Shown piece after piece: positions 25,634-35,621 of a DNA stretch of 49,476 nt. Positions within the stretch are counted from its first letter, which is position 1. Every line of letters starts with the position of its first letter. Source of the DNA: an uncultured Clostridia bacterium (GTDB lineage Bacteria > Bacillota > Clostridia > TANB77 > CAG-508); the NCBI GenBank assembly GCA_948934525.1, contig CAQZSK010000010.1:1-49476 (forward strand), written 5' to 3'. A model generated the notes under the pieces. The model was given only the letters and a program-made list of their open reading frames with translations. It made no database searches and was not told where the DNA came from. A program made the position numbers and the translations under genes.

Positions 25634-27730
25634 TTATTTATTTCTACTATCTCGTTCTTGATTAATATAATCATCTTCTTTATACTCTTCTAATGTATCT
25701 ACTAAAATCTGATAAGTCTTTTTTTCATCTATTATTTTTATCATTTTTAGTGCTTCTATTAATTTATCTATTCTACTATTGCAATAATATCTTAAATCAT
25801 TCTTAGTTTGCTCCTTGTTATCCTCAAATTGATTTAATTCTAAAACAATTTCTAAAGCAAATACCATTGCCATTATTCCTGCAATATAAGATTCATCTAA
25901 ATCTAAAAAGTTATCTTTTTTTTCAAATATTCTCTTTGCAGTTAATGTATCAAGATGAATAAATCCTGATAACTCATCATATAAAGTTTCATATAAAAGA
26001 GTATATTTTTCCCCTGCCATTTCGGCAAACTTGTCCATCTTTATTTTACAATAGTATTCTTTCCCTGTTTTTGGATCTTGCATAACAAATTTACTTTTTT
26101 TAATATATTTTCCCTCTTGTTCAGCTACTAATGATAAAATCTTTTCATTAAACAGTTTTCTATCTTTTCTAAAAACTTTTACATTTATCAATATTTCAAA
26201 TAACATTCTTACTACTGCCAAAGAATTTTCATAATAGCCTTCTTCTACTAATTCTTGTAATGTTTCTAAATGAGTATTTGTTCTATAGGCAGAATATACC
26301 ATCAAATCTTCCATTGTCTTTATATAAAATTCCTCTGGAATGCCTATTTTCTGAGTTAAATCTTTAATATATTTGTTTAATACATATTGCATTGAATTTA
26401 TATTCTTTTCAAATAATTCTTTTAAGTATAAATTTGTCATTTCTACTACTTGCAATAAATTTCCTCTATTATCTTTTATATCTTCCGTTATTAAATCTCT
26501 GTATTCTTGTCTTGCTTCATTAAATTCCTGAATATCCTTATCAGAAAATTGCGTATAATTATATTGTGATAACATAATTCCAGTTCTATCATAAGCATAT
26601 AAATAATCACTTGGTATTTTTCCTTCTAATTTTAATTTGCGAACCTCTCTATCTAACTGATTATTTAATATACCTGAAACTACAAAATCTTTCTTGCCTG
26701 GAGCTCTACCAAATAACTCTTTAAATTGAATACTTGTCATAAATAATATATCCTTAACTTCATCTCCCATTTTCATAGATTTTGTATATGTATTTTCATC
26801 TTTATAATAGTACTTTAAGTCTTTCTTTTTGCAGCAGTCTTTATATTTTTTCCCACTTCTACAAGGACATAATTCATTATCATGCCATTCTTGTTCTTGT
26901 TTTGATTGCTCATATAATTCTTCTAATTTCCTATCAAAATATTCCAATAAAATATTGGCATCTTCAGATTCATTTGTTTCGATATTCTTCCTGATATTTC
27001 TCTTTCTAAAAAAGATAGCAGCAAATGCCTCTGCAAATATCTGTGTATTCTTATTTGATTCATATTGCTCTTCTAAAATTTTATGTTTCATTTGATTTGT
27101 GCATTCTCTAAAGTCATCTGGAATAGTTTTTGCTTCACCATCTAATATGTAGCAAAGAAATAAACCTATCTGTTTCATAATCATAAATATATTAGCAAAT
27201 ACGTCTGTAGATTTCATTGGATATTTATGGATTGCACAATTTCTTTCTTCTAAAATATTGTATTTTATAAAGTTACAATCTCCTTGGTGTGGAATATCAA
27301 ATATCATAAAGCTAAGATTTATCTCTTCATTTTTTATTATCGTAATAAATTTAAATTCCTCCTCTAGTTCTTGAAGAAGTTGTTCAATTGTTTTCTTTGA
27401 TACTATTTGTTTCTTTTCCTCATCCTTATTAAATCTTTTTAATTCATTGCAAATTGTTTGTAAAACATCTTCTATTGGATATCTTTCTGTCCCATTTACA
27501 ATTTCTTCTGCTAAAAAAGCTTTGATAGCATTTTCCTTTTCATAGATTTGGACATTATTAATTATTGCTTTATTTTTAGACCTCAAACTCTTTAAATCTG
27601 ATTTTGCTTTTTTTACGATATCTTCTTGTTTTACTTTTCCTGTACTTAATTCTCCCAAAAGACGTTCTATATTGCTTATTATTTCTTCTATATTTGTATT
27701 GTTTAATATCTTTTTTATTGTATCCATCAT
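25634..27730 (-). CDS. SEC-C zinc motif and DUF5677 protein
   Basis: 698 residues. An N-terminal helical region is followed by a SEC-C zinc motif, CPCRSGKKYKDCCKKK, at about 288-303. The C-terminal part (about 490-640: THLETLQELVEEGYYENSLA, VRMLFEILINVKVF) fits DUF5677, seen in defence-like and abortive-infection-like proteins. It is a lone gene between long intergenic regions with its own promoter. Function is unknown; an accessory stress or defence role is a guess from the domain types. Confidence 0.72.
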   Translation of the reverse strand: MMDTIKKILNNTNIEEIISNIERLLGELSTGKVKQEDIVKKAKSDLKSLRSKNKAIINNVQIYEKENAIKAFLAEEIVNGTERYPIEDVLQTICNELKRFNKDEEKKQIVSKKTIEQLLQELEEEFKFITIIKNEEINLSFMIFDIPHQGDCNFIKYNILEERNCAIHKYPMKSTDVFANIFMIMKQIGLFLCYILDGEAKTIPDDFRECTNQMKHKILEEQYESNKNTQIFAEAFAAIFFRKRNIRKNIETNESEDANILLEYFDRKLEELYEQSKQEQEWHDNELCPCRSGKKYKDCCKKKDLKYYYKDENTYTKSMKMGDEVKDILFMTSIQFKELFGRAPGKKDFVVSGILNNQLDREVRKLKLEGKIPSDYLYAYDRTGIMLSQYNYTQFSDKDIQEFNEARQEYRDLITEDIKDNRGNLLQVVEMTNLYLKELFEKNINSMQYVLNKYIKDLTQKIGIPEEFYIKTMEDLMVYSAYRTNTHLETLQELVEEGYYENSLAVVRMLFEILINVKVFRKDRKLFNEKILSLVAEQEGKYIKKSKFVMQDPKTGKEYYCKIKMDKFAEMAGEKYTLLYETLYDELSGFIHLDTLTAKRIFEKKDNFLDLDESYIAGIMAMVFALEIVLELNQFEDNKEQTKNDLRYYCNSRIDKLIEALKMIKIIDEKKTYQILVDTLEEYKEDDYINQERDSRNK

Positions 27731-27881
27731 GTTTTGCCTTTCTATTTATTGATATAATTTTAAGAGGTTTTTGCAAGCCTCAAAACAATTAAAGTTTATC
27801 ATTTTCAAGTTGCAGATGTCTCTGTTTTTTTCGTTATTCAGATAAGCATTCTATCATAATATTTTTATTACCTATGTTCTT

Positions 27882-27911
27882 AGTATAGTATATCTTTACC
27901 CCCTCTGTCTA
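27882..27911 (-). promoter_or_regulatory. Promoter of the SEC-C/DUF5677 gene
   Basis: TAGACA (27911-27906), 18 bases, TATACT (27887-27882) on the minus strand, giving a leader of about 145 bases. The 27731-28264 gap otherwise holds the spo0A terminator and no ORF that I can support. Confidence 0.5.
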
Positions 27912-28101
27912 GCCACTGTAAACATTTTTTCATATTTTCCCATTTACATTTGTTTTAAGTATGTGTAACCGTAAACAATATGTTGTTCCTTTAAATGTTG
28001 GTTTCATCCCTTCTACTTCATTTGCTAACAAATTCAATATTTCTCTTTTCTCCAATGTAATAAAATAAATATTGCATTATGTTTACAAAAAATACCCAAA
28101 A

Positions 28102-28167
28102 TTAAACTTCCAATTTTTACTGATTAACATCTTAAAACATTAACCAATAAATCTTGGAAGTTTATTG
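28102..28167 (-). terminator. Long compound hairpin downstream of spo0A
   Basis: AAACTTCCAA (28104-28113) pairs with TTGGAAGTTT near 28154-28163, with an inner stem from GATTAACAT and ACATTAACC. On the minus strand TTTAATTTTGGG follows. Confidence 0.5.
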
Positions 28168-28264
28168 TCTTATATAATTTTCATTTACTGCCCTAGACAC
28201 TGATTTTTCACTTTATGTATGACTATTTTTATATCGTTGCCTCTAGCTATTATCTAGTTATTCT

Positions 28265-29080
28265 CTATGCACTTTTTAATTCTAGTCTTAATTTATCAGC
28301 AATCATTGCTATAAACTCACTGTTAGTAGGCTTTCCTCGATTTGCAGAAACTGTATATCCAAAGATATTTTCTACTGTTCCTTGTTCACCTCTTCCCCAT
28401 GCAACTTCTATTGCATGGCGAATTGCCCTCTCCACTCTACTTGGAGTAGTATGATATTTTCCTGCTATTTCAGGATACAGTTGTTTTGTAATTTGATTAA
28501 TTACTTCAGTATCTCGTATTACCATCATAATAGCTTCTCTTAAATATTGATATCCTTTTATATGTGCTGGTACTCCAACTTCATGAATGATATTCGTTAC
28601 TAGTGCTTCTAAGTTTTCTTGATCTTTCTTTCTCTCTGGCGCTATATCAATATATTGATTTTTAATTTCACGAGTAATAAAATTTTTGAATTGTGCTGGT
28701 TGATAATTTTTAAGTTCTTTCATTCTCTTTACTAGTACATTAATATCAAATGGCTTTACAATATAGTATTGTGCTCCTAATGTAATTGCTTTTTGTGTAA
28801 TTTTGTCTTGTCCTACTGCTGATAAAATGATAGATAATGGCCTTCTTTCCATATCTGTATCTGCTAATTTCTCTAAAACACCTAATCCATCTAAATGTGG
28901 CATAATGATATCTAATAAAAGGATATCTGGTTGTAATTCAACTGCCATATCATATGCCTCATTTCCATCTCTAGCAACTCCTATAATCTCCATTTGATCT
29001 TCTTGCTCTAGATATTTTGATAATGTCGCAGTAAAATCATTATTATCATCTGCCACTAATATTGTAATCTTTTCATTCAC
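28265..29080 (-). CDS. spo0A: Sporulation master regulator Spo0A
   Basis: 271 residues. The receiver domain (1-125) has VADDNNDF, the phospho-acceptor Asp in DILLLDIIMPHLDGLGVLE, and KPFDI. The C-terminal DNA-binding domain (about 155-271) has HEVGVPAHIKGYQYLREAI, TPSRVERAIRHAIEVAWGRG and KPTNSEFIA, all Spo0A-specific. Known: phosphorylated Spo0A starts sporulation. The gene is preceded by AGGGGG and stands alone, without spoIVB upstream. Confidence 0.98.
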   Translation of the reverse strand: MNEKITILVADDNNDFTATLSKYLEQEDQMEIIGVARDGNEAYDMAVELQPDILLLDIIMPHLDGLGVLEKLADTDMERRPLSIILSAVGQDKITQKAITLGAQYYIVKPFDINVLVKRMKELKNYQPAQFKNFITREIKNQYIDIAPERKKDQENLEALVTNIIHEVGVPAHIKGYQYLREAIMMVIRDTEVINQITKQLYPEIAGKYHTTPSRVERAIRHAIEVAWGRGEQGTVENIFGYTVSANRGKPTNSEFIAMIADKLRLELKSA

Positions 29081-29254
29081 AGTTTTTTCCCCCTATTTTT
29101 TCAAAATTTGTAAGAAAGGTTTTTAAAAATGTAATTTTCTGGAAATTCGAAACCTCACTTTTACTTTTGAAATTATATTATGCTTTATTACAAATTGCAA
29201 GTCTTTTTGGAAATATTTTCCATTTTATTGTAAAAGTGTCAATTTTTATGCATT

Positions 29255-29881
29255 TTATTGTACTTTCTTTTGAATATACTTTCCTTGTAAAATTTCCATT
29301 TTTTGTATAGAAAACTGTTTTTCTTCCATTTCATGTAAGAATTTGCCTTTTTCATTGATTGTAACTTCTAAAATTACATAAGGCTCTTCATCAAAATTTG
29401 TTTCTAAAATAGATATCTCATTTTTTTTACAGTAATATTGTAGATACGCCAAATTCTGATAAGATACTGGAAATTTTATGATTTCTCCTTTTTCTAACCC
29501 TATCCATTTAGCTTTTTGAATTCCTTCCATTGTTGATTGAGAATAAGCTCTTACTAATCCACCTGTTCCCAATAAAATTCCTCCAAAATATCTTGTAACA
29601 ATAGCAATTACATTAACTAATTCATTTTTAGAAAGCAATTGTAACATAGGTGCTCCTGCTGTTCCACTTGGCTCTCCATCGTCACTTGCTCTTTCTATTA
29701 TCTTATCATTTTCTATAATTCGATAAGCAAAGCAATGATGCCTCGCATCATAATACTTTTTTCTGATTTCTTCAATCTTCTGCTCAGCGTTTTGCATATT
29801 ATCTACATAGAAAAGATTGCTAATAAATTTGGACTTTTTTTCCACTATCGTAGCTGATACCGCTTCATTAATTGTTTTCAT
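29255..29881 (-). CDS. yigZ: YigZ/IMPACT family protein
   Basis: 208 residues with KKSKFISNLFYV, ARHHCFAYRI, ASDDGEPSGTAGAPML and VTRYFGGILLGTGGLVRAYS, the YigZ/YvyE signature. Known: members are linked to translation stress control in eukaryotes, with unknown role in bacteria. The start overlaps the end of the preceding FAD gene by 14 bases, so translation is coupled. Confidence 0.92.
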   Translation of the reverse strand: MKTINEAVSATIVEKKSKFISNLFYVDNMQNAEQKIEEIRKKYYDARHHCFAYRIIENDKIIERASDDGEPSGTAGAPMLQLLSKNELVNVIAIVTRYFGGILLGTGGLVRAYSQSTMEGIQKAKWIGLEKGEIIKFPVSYQNLAYLQYYCKKNEISILETNFDEEPYVILEVTINEKGKFLHEMEEKQFSIQKMEILQGKYIQKKVQ

Positions 29882-31145
29882 CTCGATAACCTCCTGCTAC
29901 AAATCCAGTAGAATAAGCAATTTGTAAATTGAATCCTCCTGTATAGGCATCTACATCAATAACTTCTCCTGCAAAATATAGTCCTTTTATAAGTTTAGAT
30001 TCCATTGTTTTTGGATTAATTTCTTTAGTATTAATTCCTCCTGAAGTAATAATTGCCTCTTCAATTGGCCTAAAACCTTTTAATGTAATAGTAAAACTTT
30101 TTAAAAGCTTTATCAATTCTTTTCTTTCTTCTTTTATAATAGAATTTACCTGCTTATTTCTATCAATACCTGATAAACTAATTATTGGTTCTATCATTTT
30201 ATTTGGTAATAAAGCATTTAAACTGTTTTTAAACTCTTTATTTTTTTTCTGCTTAAAATCTCTTAAAATACGTTCTTCTAATTTTTCTTCTGACAAAGCT
30301 GGCTTTAAATCAATAAAAAGCTTAACCTTATCTTTTTCTAATAATTCTTGTACTTTTGGATATCGAAGTAAGTGTGCTGAACCACTTAAAATAATAGGTC
30401 CTGAAACACCCCAATGGGTGAATAACATCTCTCCAAAATCTTCATAAATTATTTTGTTTTTTTCCATATCTTTAATTTGAATTCCAACATTTCTTAAGCT
30501 AAGTCCTTGTAATTGTTTACACAACTCTAAAGAAGAATTCTTAGCTGTTAAAGGAATTAAGGATGGTTGTAATTTTGTAATGGTATGTCCTAATCTCTTT
30601 ACTAATTCATATCCATCTCCTGTTGAACCTGTTACAGGATAGCTTTTACCTCCTGTTGCCAAAATAACCTTATCTGCTAAGTAGTTTTCTTCTTTCTCTT
30701 GAAAAAGACATCTCACACCTATTACTTTGCCATCTTCTACTATAATTCCTTCTACTCTTCTATTTACTTGTATTTTTACTTTGTACCTTTTTAAAATTCT
30801 CATAAAAGCTTCTAAAACATCTTTAGCTTGATCAGTTATAGGAAAAATACGATGCCCTCTCTCTTCTTTTACCTCTAGTCCTTCCTGCTTTAAAAGTTTA
30901 ATAATATCTTGGTTTGTAAACTGATAAAAGCAGCTATGTAAAAACATACCATTCCCTGGGACGTTAGAAATAAACTCTTCCATTGGAAAAGAACTGGTAA
31001 TGTTGCATCTGCCCTTACCAGTAATTAATAACTTTTTCCCTAACGAATTCATTTTTTCTAAAATAGTGACCTCGTCTCCATTTTTACTAGCACTATATGC
31101 TGCTAGCATTCCAGCAGGTCCTCCACCAATTATTATCGTTTTCAT
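29868..31145 (-). CDS. HI0933/BaiN-like FAD-dependent oxidoreductase
   Basis: 425 residues. It has the FAD-binding GGGPAGMLAAYSASKNG, then LGKKLLITGKGRCNITSS, LATGGKSYPVTGSTGDGY, MLFTHWGVSGPIIL and the C-terminal GLYFAGEVIDVDAYTGGFN. This is the YhiN/HI0933 flavoprotein family. The substrate is not established for most members. It sits in a tight operon, 12 bases after the PLP lyase gene. Confidence 0.92.
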   Translation of the reverse strand: MKTIIIGGGPAGMLAAYSASKNGDEVTILEKMNSLGKKLLITGKGRCNITSSFPMEEFISNVPGNGMFLHSCFYQFTNQDIIKLLKQEGLEVKEERGHRIFPITDQAKDVLEAFMRILKRYKVKIQVNRRVEGIIVEDGKVIGVRCLFQEKEENYLADKVILATGGKSYPVTGSTGDGYELVKRLGHTITKLQPSLIPLTAKNSSLELCKQLQGLSLRNVGIQIKDMEKNKIIYEDFGEMLFTHWGVSGPIILSGSAHLLRYPKVQELLEKDKVKLFIDLKPALSEEKLEERILRDFKQKKNKEFKNSLNALLPNKMIEPIISLSGIDRNKQVNSIIKEERKELIKLLKSFTITLKGFRPIEEAIITSGGINTKEINPKTMESKLIKGLYFAGEVIDVDAYTGGFNLQIAYSTGFVAGGYRDENN

Positions 31146-31157
31146 TTTTCTTTTTTC

Positions 31158-32393
31158 CTATTTCAATATATTTTGAACTGCGCTTAATACTCCCAGTTTT
31201 CCATAAGAATACGTTAACCCACCCTGCATAAAAGCAACATATGGTTCACGAATTGGTGCATCACAAGAAAGTTCAATAGAAGAACCTTGTGTAAAAGCTC
31301 CTGCTGCCATAATTACTTTATCCATATATCCTGGCATATCCCAAGGTTCTGGTATCGCATTACTATCAATAGGAGATCCCATTTGAATTCCTTGACAATA
31401 TGCAATTAATTTTTCTGGATTTCCAAACTCAATCGTTTGTACAATATCAGACCTTTTCTCATTGTATCTTGGGCGTGGCCTATACCCTAAATTTTCTAAT
31501 AATTTACTTGCAAATACTGCTGTTTTTAAGCTACTTGCTACTACACTTGGTGCAAAAAAGATTCCTTGTAAAATTTGTTTATTAATTCCTAAAGTAGGTC
31601 CTACTTCCTTTCCAAGTCCAGGCGCTGTTAATCTTTCTGCTGCTAGTTTTACTAACTCCTCTTTACCAGCAATATAGGCTCCATTTGGTGCAATTCCTCC
31701 ACCTAAATTTTTGATTAAAGATCCTACTATAACATCTGCTCCTATTTGAGTTGGCTCTATTTTATCTACGAATTCTCCATAACAGTTATCTACCATGATA
31801 ATAACTTCATGATTCACTTCTCGAATTGTTTGAATAACCTTTTCCATTTTATCTAGTGGAATACTATCTCTTAAACTATATCCTCTTGAACGTTGAATTT
31901 CAATCAGTTTTACATCTTTTTTTCCCATTCGGTTTCGAATAGATTCATAATCAAAGTCATTATTAATTAAATCAATTTGTTCATATTTTACACCATAAGC
32001 CTTAAGTGAACTTGGATTTGGAACAATTCCAATTACTTCATCTAATGTATCATATGGTTTCCCACAAATACTAACCATAGTATCATTAGGACGTAAAAAT
32101 GCAAATAAAGCAACTGTTAATGCATGTGTTCCAGAAATAAATTGACTTCTTACTAGACTATCCTCTGTATGTAACACTTCAGCAAAAACTTTTTCAATTG
32201 TATCTCTACCTATATCAGAATAGCCATATCCTGTAGTACTATTAAAATGCATATCCGAAATTTCATATTTTTGAAATGCATTTAATACTCTAAGGCTATG
32301 AAACTCACATAACTCATCTATTTCTTTAAATTCTTTTTGTACCTCTGCTTCTGCTTTTCTTCCTAGCTCAATTACTTCTTTACTTAGTTTCAT
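31158..32393 (-). CDS. Methionine gamma-lyase family (aluminium resistance-like) PLP enzyme
   Basis: 411 residues. Features are QFISGTHALTVALFAFLRPN, GKPYDTLDEVIGI, IMVDNCYGEFV and the likely PLP lysine in VGSLIKNLGGGIAPNGAYI. The family is YnbB-like, often next to stress and sporulation genes in Firmicutes. The reaction is probably a beta- or gamma-elimination on a sulfur amino acid; the substrate is not proven. It lies in the operon of 35519-29255. Confidence 0.9.
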   Translation of the reverse strand: MKLSKEVIELGRKAEAEVQKEFKEIDELCEFHSLRVLNAFQKYEISDMHFNSTTGYGYSDIGRDTIEKVFAEVLHTEDSLVRSQFISGTHALTVALFAFLRPNDTMVSICGKPYDTLDEVIGIVPNPSSLKAYGVKYEQIDLINNDFDYESIRNRMGKKDVKLIEIQRSRGYSLRDSIPLDKMEKVIQTIREVNHEVIIMVDNCYGEFVDKIEPTQIGADVIVGSLIKNLGGGIAPNGAYIAGKEELVKLAAERLTAPGLGKEVGPTLGINKQILQGIFFAPSVVASSLKTAVFASKLLENLGYRPRPRYNEKRSDIVQTIEFGNPEKLIAYCQGIQMGSPIDSNAIPEPWDMPGYMDKVIMAAGAFTQGSSIELSCDAPIREPYVAFMQGGLTYSYGKLGVLSAVQNILK

Positions 32394-32420
32394 CTTTCTC
32401 TCCTTATTAAATAACTAATA

Positions 32421-34172
32421 CTACTCTTGTTTAGAAGTAATATCATTACTATATCTCGCATCTCCATGCCAATTGCGTACACGATAATACTTTCCTATAA
32501 AGCTTGGTTGGGTCCATTCTAATTCATATATTGGTTCTTGAATAATTTTGTGTTCAGATTGCTCCATAACTCCCCACTTACCATCTTTTTTTATACCAGC
32601 AAATCCATATTCGTTAAATTCTGTTACCATTTCATATTCATTTTGAACTACAATATTTCCACTTTTGTCAACAAATCCCCACTTATCATTTATCTTCTTT
32701 GCAAATAACTGATTATTTGGAAAAATATCTTTTGCTTCTAATTTATTTCCTGAGAAATCGTAATAAGCAAAGTCTTTGTCTGAAGCTAATAAAATATAGT
32801 TCTTTCCTGTTGTAATAGTTGCATTTTCTTGACTAGCAATTTTATGCATATTACTACCGTATAAATCTATTGTTTTGGTTTCTATTTTCTCTGCTTGTAG
32901 AATTTGTGTGTCATTTAATCTAAAAATACTCGTATATGCTAAATCTACTACTGATTTTCCTGAAATATCTACTATCCCATTTTTTCCATCTTTCGCTACA
33001 ATGAAATAGTCTTCTGATACATACTCAATATAACTATAATTATTGTCAATAATTACATTGCCTTGGCTATCCACAACACTATAAATATCATTCTGATCAA
33101 CAATAATAAAATAGTTACCATTTTCAGTTGCTGTTTTACTAATAATTTCTTTATCTTCAATAGAAGCTCCCTTTAAATCAAAAAGATAAATATTATTTCC
33201 TTTTTTTGCATCTATGTACATTCCGCCAAAGGTAATAGTATCATACTCTGTATTAACAATTGTTTCACCTTTTTTTGAAACAACTCCTTGTTTGGAATTT
33301 CTTTGAACCACAAAAACATCATTTAAAGAACTATATTGAACATCTTCATATTCATAGTTTAAAATAAGTTTTTTGCCTTTTAATAATCCTGCTTGTCCGT
33401 CTTTAAAAGCAATAAAATATAGTTCCTTTTCATTCGCAATTCCAGTTACTCTTTCTAGTTCTGTATACTCTGGTTTTAAAATCATTTTGCCACGATAATT
33501 AATATATCCATAACGATATCCATTTTCTGTTTTTTGACTAATAATAAATCCTGTTGTTTTATTTTGCGTTTTTTCGTTATAATAATTATCAGAAGTAATA
33601 GTTTCATATTGTGGCTTGATAATCTCTTTTCCCTTTAAATTAATAACACCAAGTTTTTCATTTAGTTTCACTACAAAACTTCCCTCTTTATAATGCATGC
33701 TTGTAATTTCTTCATAAATAGGGTTTGTAATTTGCTTACCTTCTAGATCAAGTAAACCATACTTTCCATCTTTGCGATAAATCAAAGTACTTTTTTCATA
33801 AGGTGTAGTTTCAATATTAGTCTCTACTGTAATTGTTTCAATCCTATCATATTCTGTAAATAATTGCTCACCCTTATCATTAAAGACTTTTGTCTCATAT
33901 TCTTTGCTCTCTTTATCATATTCTCCAATACAAATAAAAACTGGTTTAGATGGATTTGGAATTTGAATCTTATTGTAAATAGCCTCTATCACAATTTTTC
34001 CTGTTTTATCTATAACTCCATATTTTCCTTTTTGCTCTAACGTCATATAATTGATTTCTTTAATTTCTTCTATCTCATATGCTAATTGCATTTCTTTTAT
34101 AACACAAATGGCTACTATTGCAACAATTACAATGATACCAATACCTATGATCCATTTCAATTTTCCCTTCAC
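32421..34172 (-). CDS. Membrane-anchored WG-repeat protein
   Basis: 583 residues with an N-terminal helix (about 8-25) and about ten WG-type repeats. Examples are GKYGVIDKTGKIVIEAIY, GKYGLLDLEGKQITNPIY, DKWGFVDKSGNIVVQNEY and GKWGVMEQSEHKI. Known: WG repeats form beta-propeller-like binding surfaces; no enzyme residues are seen. It lies 24 bases after the CorC/HlyC-type gene. Confidence 0.88.
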   Translation of the reverse strand: MKGKLKWIIGIGIIVIVAIVAICVIKEMQLAYEIEEIKEINYMTLEQKGKYGVIDKTGKIVIEAIYNKIQIPNPSKPVFICIGEYDKESKEYETKVFNDKGEQLFTEYDRIETITVETNIETTPYEKSTLIYRKDGKYGLLDLEGKQITNPIYEEITSMHYKEGSFVVKLNEKLGVINLKGKEIIKPQYETITSDNYYNEKTQNKTTGFIISQKTENGYRYGYINYRGKMILKPEYTELERVTGIANEKELYFIAFKDGQAGLLKGKKLILNYEYEDVQYSSLNDVFVVQRNSKQGVVSKKGETIVNTEYDTITFGGMYIDAKKGNNIYLFDLKGASIEDKEIISKTATENGNYFIIVDQNDIYSVVDSQGNVIIDNNYSYIEYVSEDYFIVAKDGKNGIVDISGKSVVDLAYTSIFRLNDTQILQAEKIETKTIDLYGSNMHKIASQENATITTGKNYILLASDKDFAYYDFSGNKLEAKDIFPNNQLFAKKINDKWGFVDKSGNIVVQNEYEMVTEFNEYGFAGIKKDGKWGVMEQSEHKIIQEPIYELEWTQPSFIGKYYRVRNWHGDARYSNDITSKQE

Positions 34173-34196
34173 TTAAACTCCACCTAAACCTTTCTT

Positions 34197-35519
34197 TTAC
34201 TCTTTCTCTTCTTCCTTTTGTGGTACTTCTGGCTGATTTTTACATACTTTTACCCATTTAATACGTTTATCTTCTACATATTCTATTCTATAAGTTAGCT
34301 TTTCATCTTCAATAACAGGGTGTTCTTGTTCTTCTGGTAACTTTCCTAATTGTTCTACTAAATAACCAGATAGTGTTTCATAATCGCCCTCTGGTAATTC
34401 AATATCTAGTATTTTCTTTATTTCATAAAGCGAAAGACTTCCTTCCATAAGATACGTATTTTCATCCAATTGTTTATATTCAAATTCTTCTTCATCATAT
34501 TCATCCAAGATATTACCTACTAGTTCTTCTAAAATATCTTCCATTGTAAGCAAACCTGCTGTTCCGCCATACTCATCTACCACAATTGCCATCTGCATTT
34601 TATTCCCTTGTAGTTCTTTAAATATTTCGTCAATTGGCTTTGATTCTGGAACGAAATAAGCCTCTCTTAAAATATCAGCTATTTTAAACTCTTTCCTTGT
34701 ACTTACTAACTTTAAGATATCTTTTAGATATAGAATTCCTCTAATATTATCAATTGTTTCCTCATATACTGGAATCCTACTATATTTATAATCATCAATT
34801 TTATCTAACAATTCATATACATTTTCATTAATCTCAATAGCAAATATATCTGTTCTATGCATCATAATTTCAGAGGCTATAATATCATTTAATGCAAAAA
34901 CATTATTAATAATTTCTTTTTCTGTTTCTTCAATAACCCCTTTCTCTTCTCCTTGGTCAACCATCATCTTAATTTCTTCTTCTGTAACTGTCTCTTCCTC
35001 CTGCTCTCCTACTCCAAATAACTTAGAAATGAGATTAGTAGACCAGGTTAAAAGTTTAACAAAAGGTGCTGTTACAATGGAAATTAATTTAATAACTCCA
35101 ATGGTTGCATACGAAATTCTTTCATAATATTTCATTGCCAAGCGCTTTGGAACCAGTTCTCCAAACACGAGTGTAAAGAAAGATAAAATCATTGTAATAA
35201 TGATAATAGAAATATTTCTCCATACTCCAATGCTTAAAAATGGCATTGCATTATTTAAAACTGGTGCTAATTTATCTGCAAAGGCATCTGAAGCGAAAGC
35301 ACTTGACAAAAATCCTGCTAGGGTAATTCCTATTTGGATAGTCGCTAAAAACTTACTTGGATTTCTAAGCATCTTTTGAATTTGTTTTGCCTTTTTGTTC
35401 CCCTCTTTTGCTTGTTTTTCAATTTTAGCATCATTTAAAGAAATAAAAGCAATTTCAGTTGCCGCAAAATAGGCATTTAATAAGATCAAAATGACTAAAA
35501 ATACAATTTGTGAAAACAT
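34197..35519 (-). CDS. CorC/HlyC family transporter-associated protein (DUF21, CBS pair)
   Basis: 440 residues. The DUF21 membrane domain (1-190) begins with LILLNAYFAATEIAFISLND. The CBS pair (about 205-330) has MMHRTDIFAIE, YSRIPVYEETIDNIRGILYL and VVDEYGGTAGLLTMEDILEE. The CorC_HlyC C-terminal domain follows and ends in an acidic tail. Known: this family is linked to Mg or Na transport (CNNM/MpfA-like), not haemolysis. First gene of the operon reaching to 29255. Confidence 0.93.
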   Translation of the reverse strand: MFSQIVFLVILILLNAYFAATEIAFISLNDAKIEKQAKEGNKKAKQIQKMLRNPSKFLATIQIGITLAGFLSSAFASDAFADKLAPVLNNAMPFLSIGVWRNISIIIITMILSFFTLVFGELVPKRLAMKYYERISYATIGVIKLISIVTAPFVKLLTWSTNLISKLFGVGEQEEETVTEEEIKMMVDQGEEKGVIEETEKEIINNVFALNDIIASEIMMHRTDIFAIEINENVYELLDKIDDYKYSRIPVYEETIDNIRGILYLKDILKLVSTRKEFKIADILREAYFVPESKPIDEIFKELQGNKMQMAIVVDEYGGTAGLLTMEDILEELVGNILDEYDEEEFEYKQLDENTYLMEGSLSLYEIKKILDIELPEGDYETLSGYLVEQLGKLPEEQEHPVIEDEKLTYRIEYVEDKRIKWVKVCKNQPEVPQKEEEKE

Positions 35520-35567
35520 AAATTTTCCTTTCCTATCCTAAGTTTTTCTTGTTTTACTATCGTTATT

Positions 35568-35597
35568 ATTATATTCTACAAATCATCTTAAAGTCAA
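35568..35597 (-). promoter_or_regulatory. Promoter of the CorC/HlyC-WG-lyase-FAD-yigZ operon
   Basis: TTGACT (35597-35592), 18 bases, TATAAT (35573-35568) on the minus strand, giving a leader of about 40 bases before 35519. Confidence 0.65.
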
Positions 35598-35621
35598 TAC
35601 TTCCAAGTAATTCTACTATTT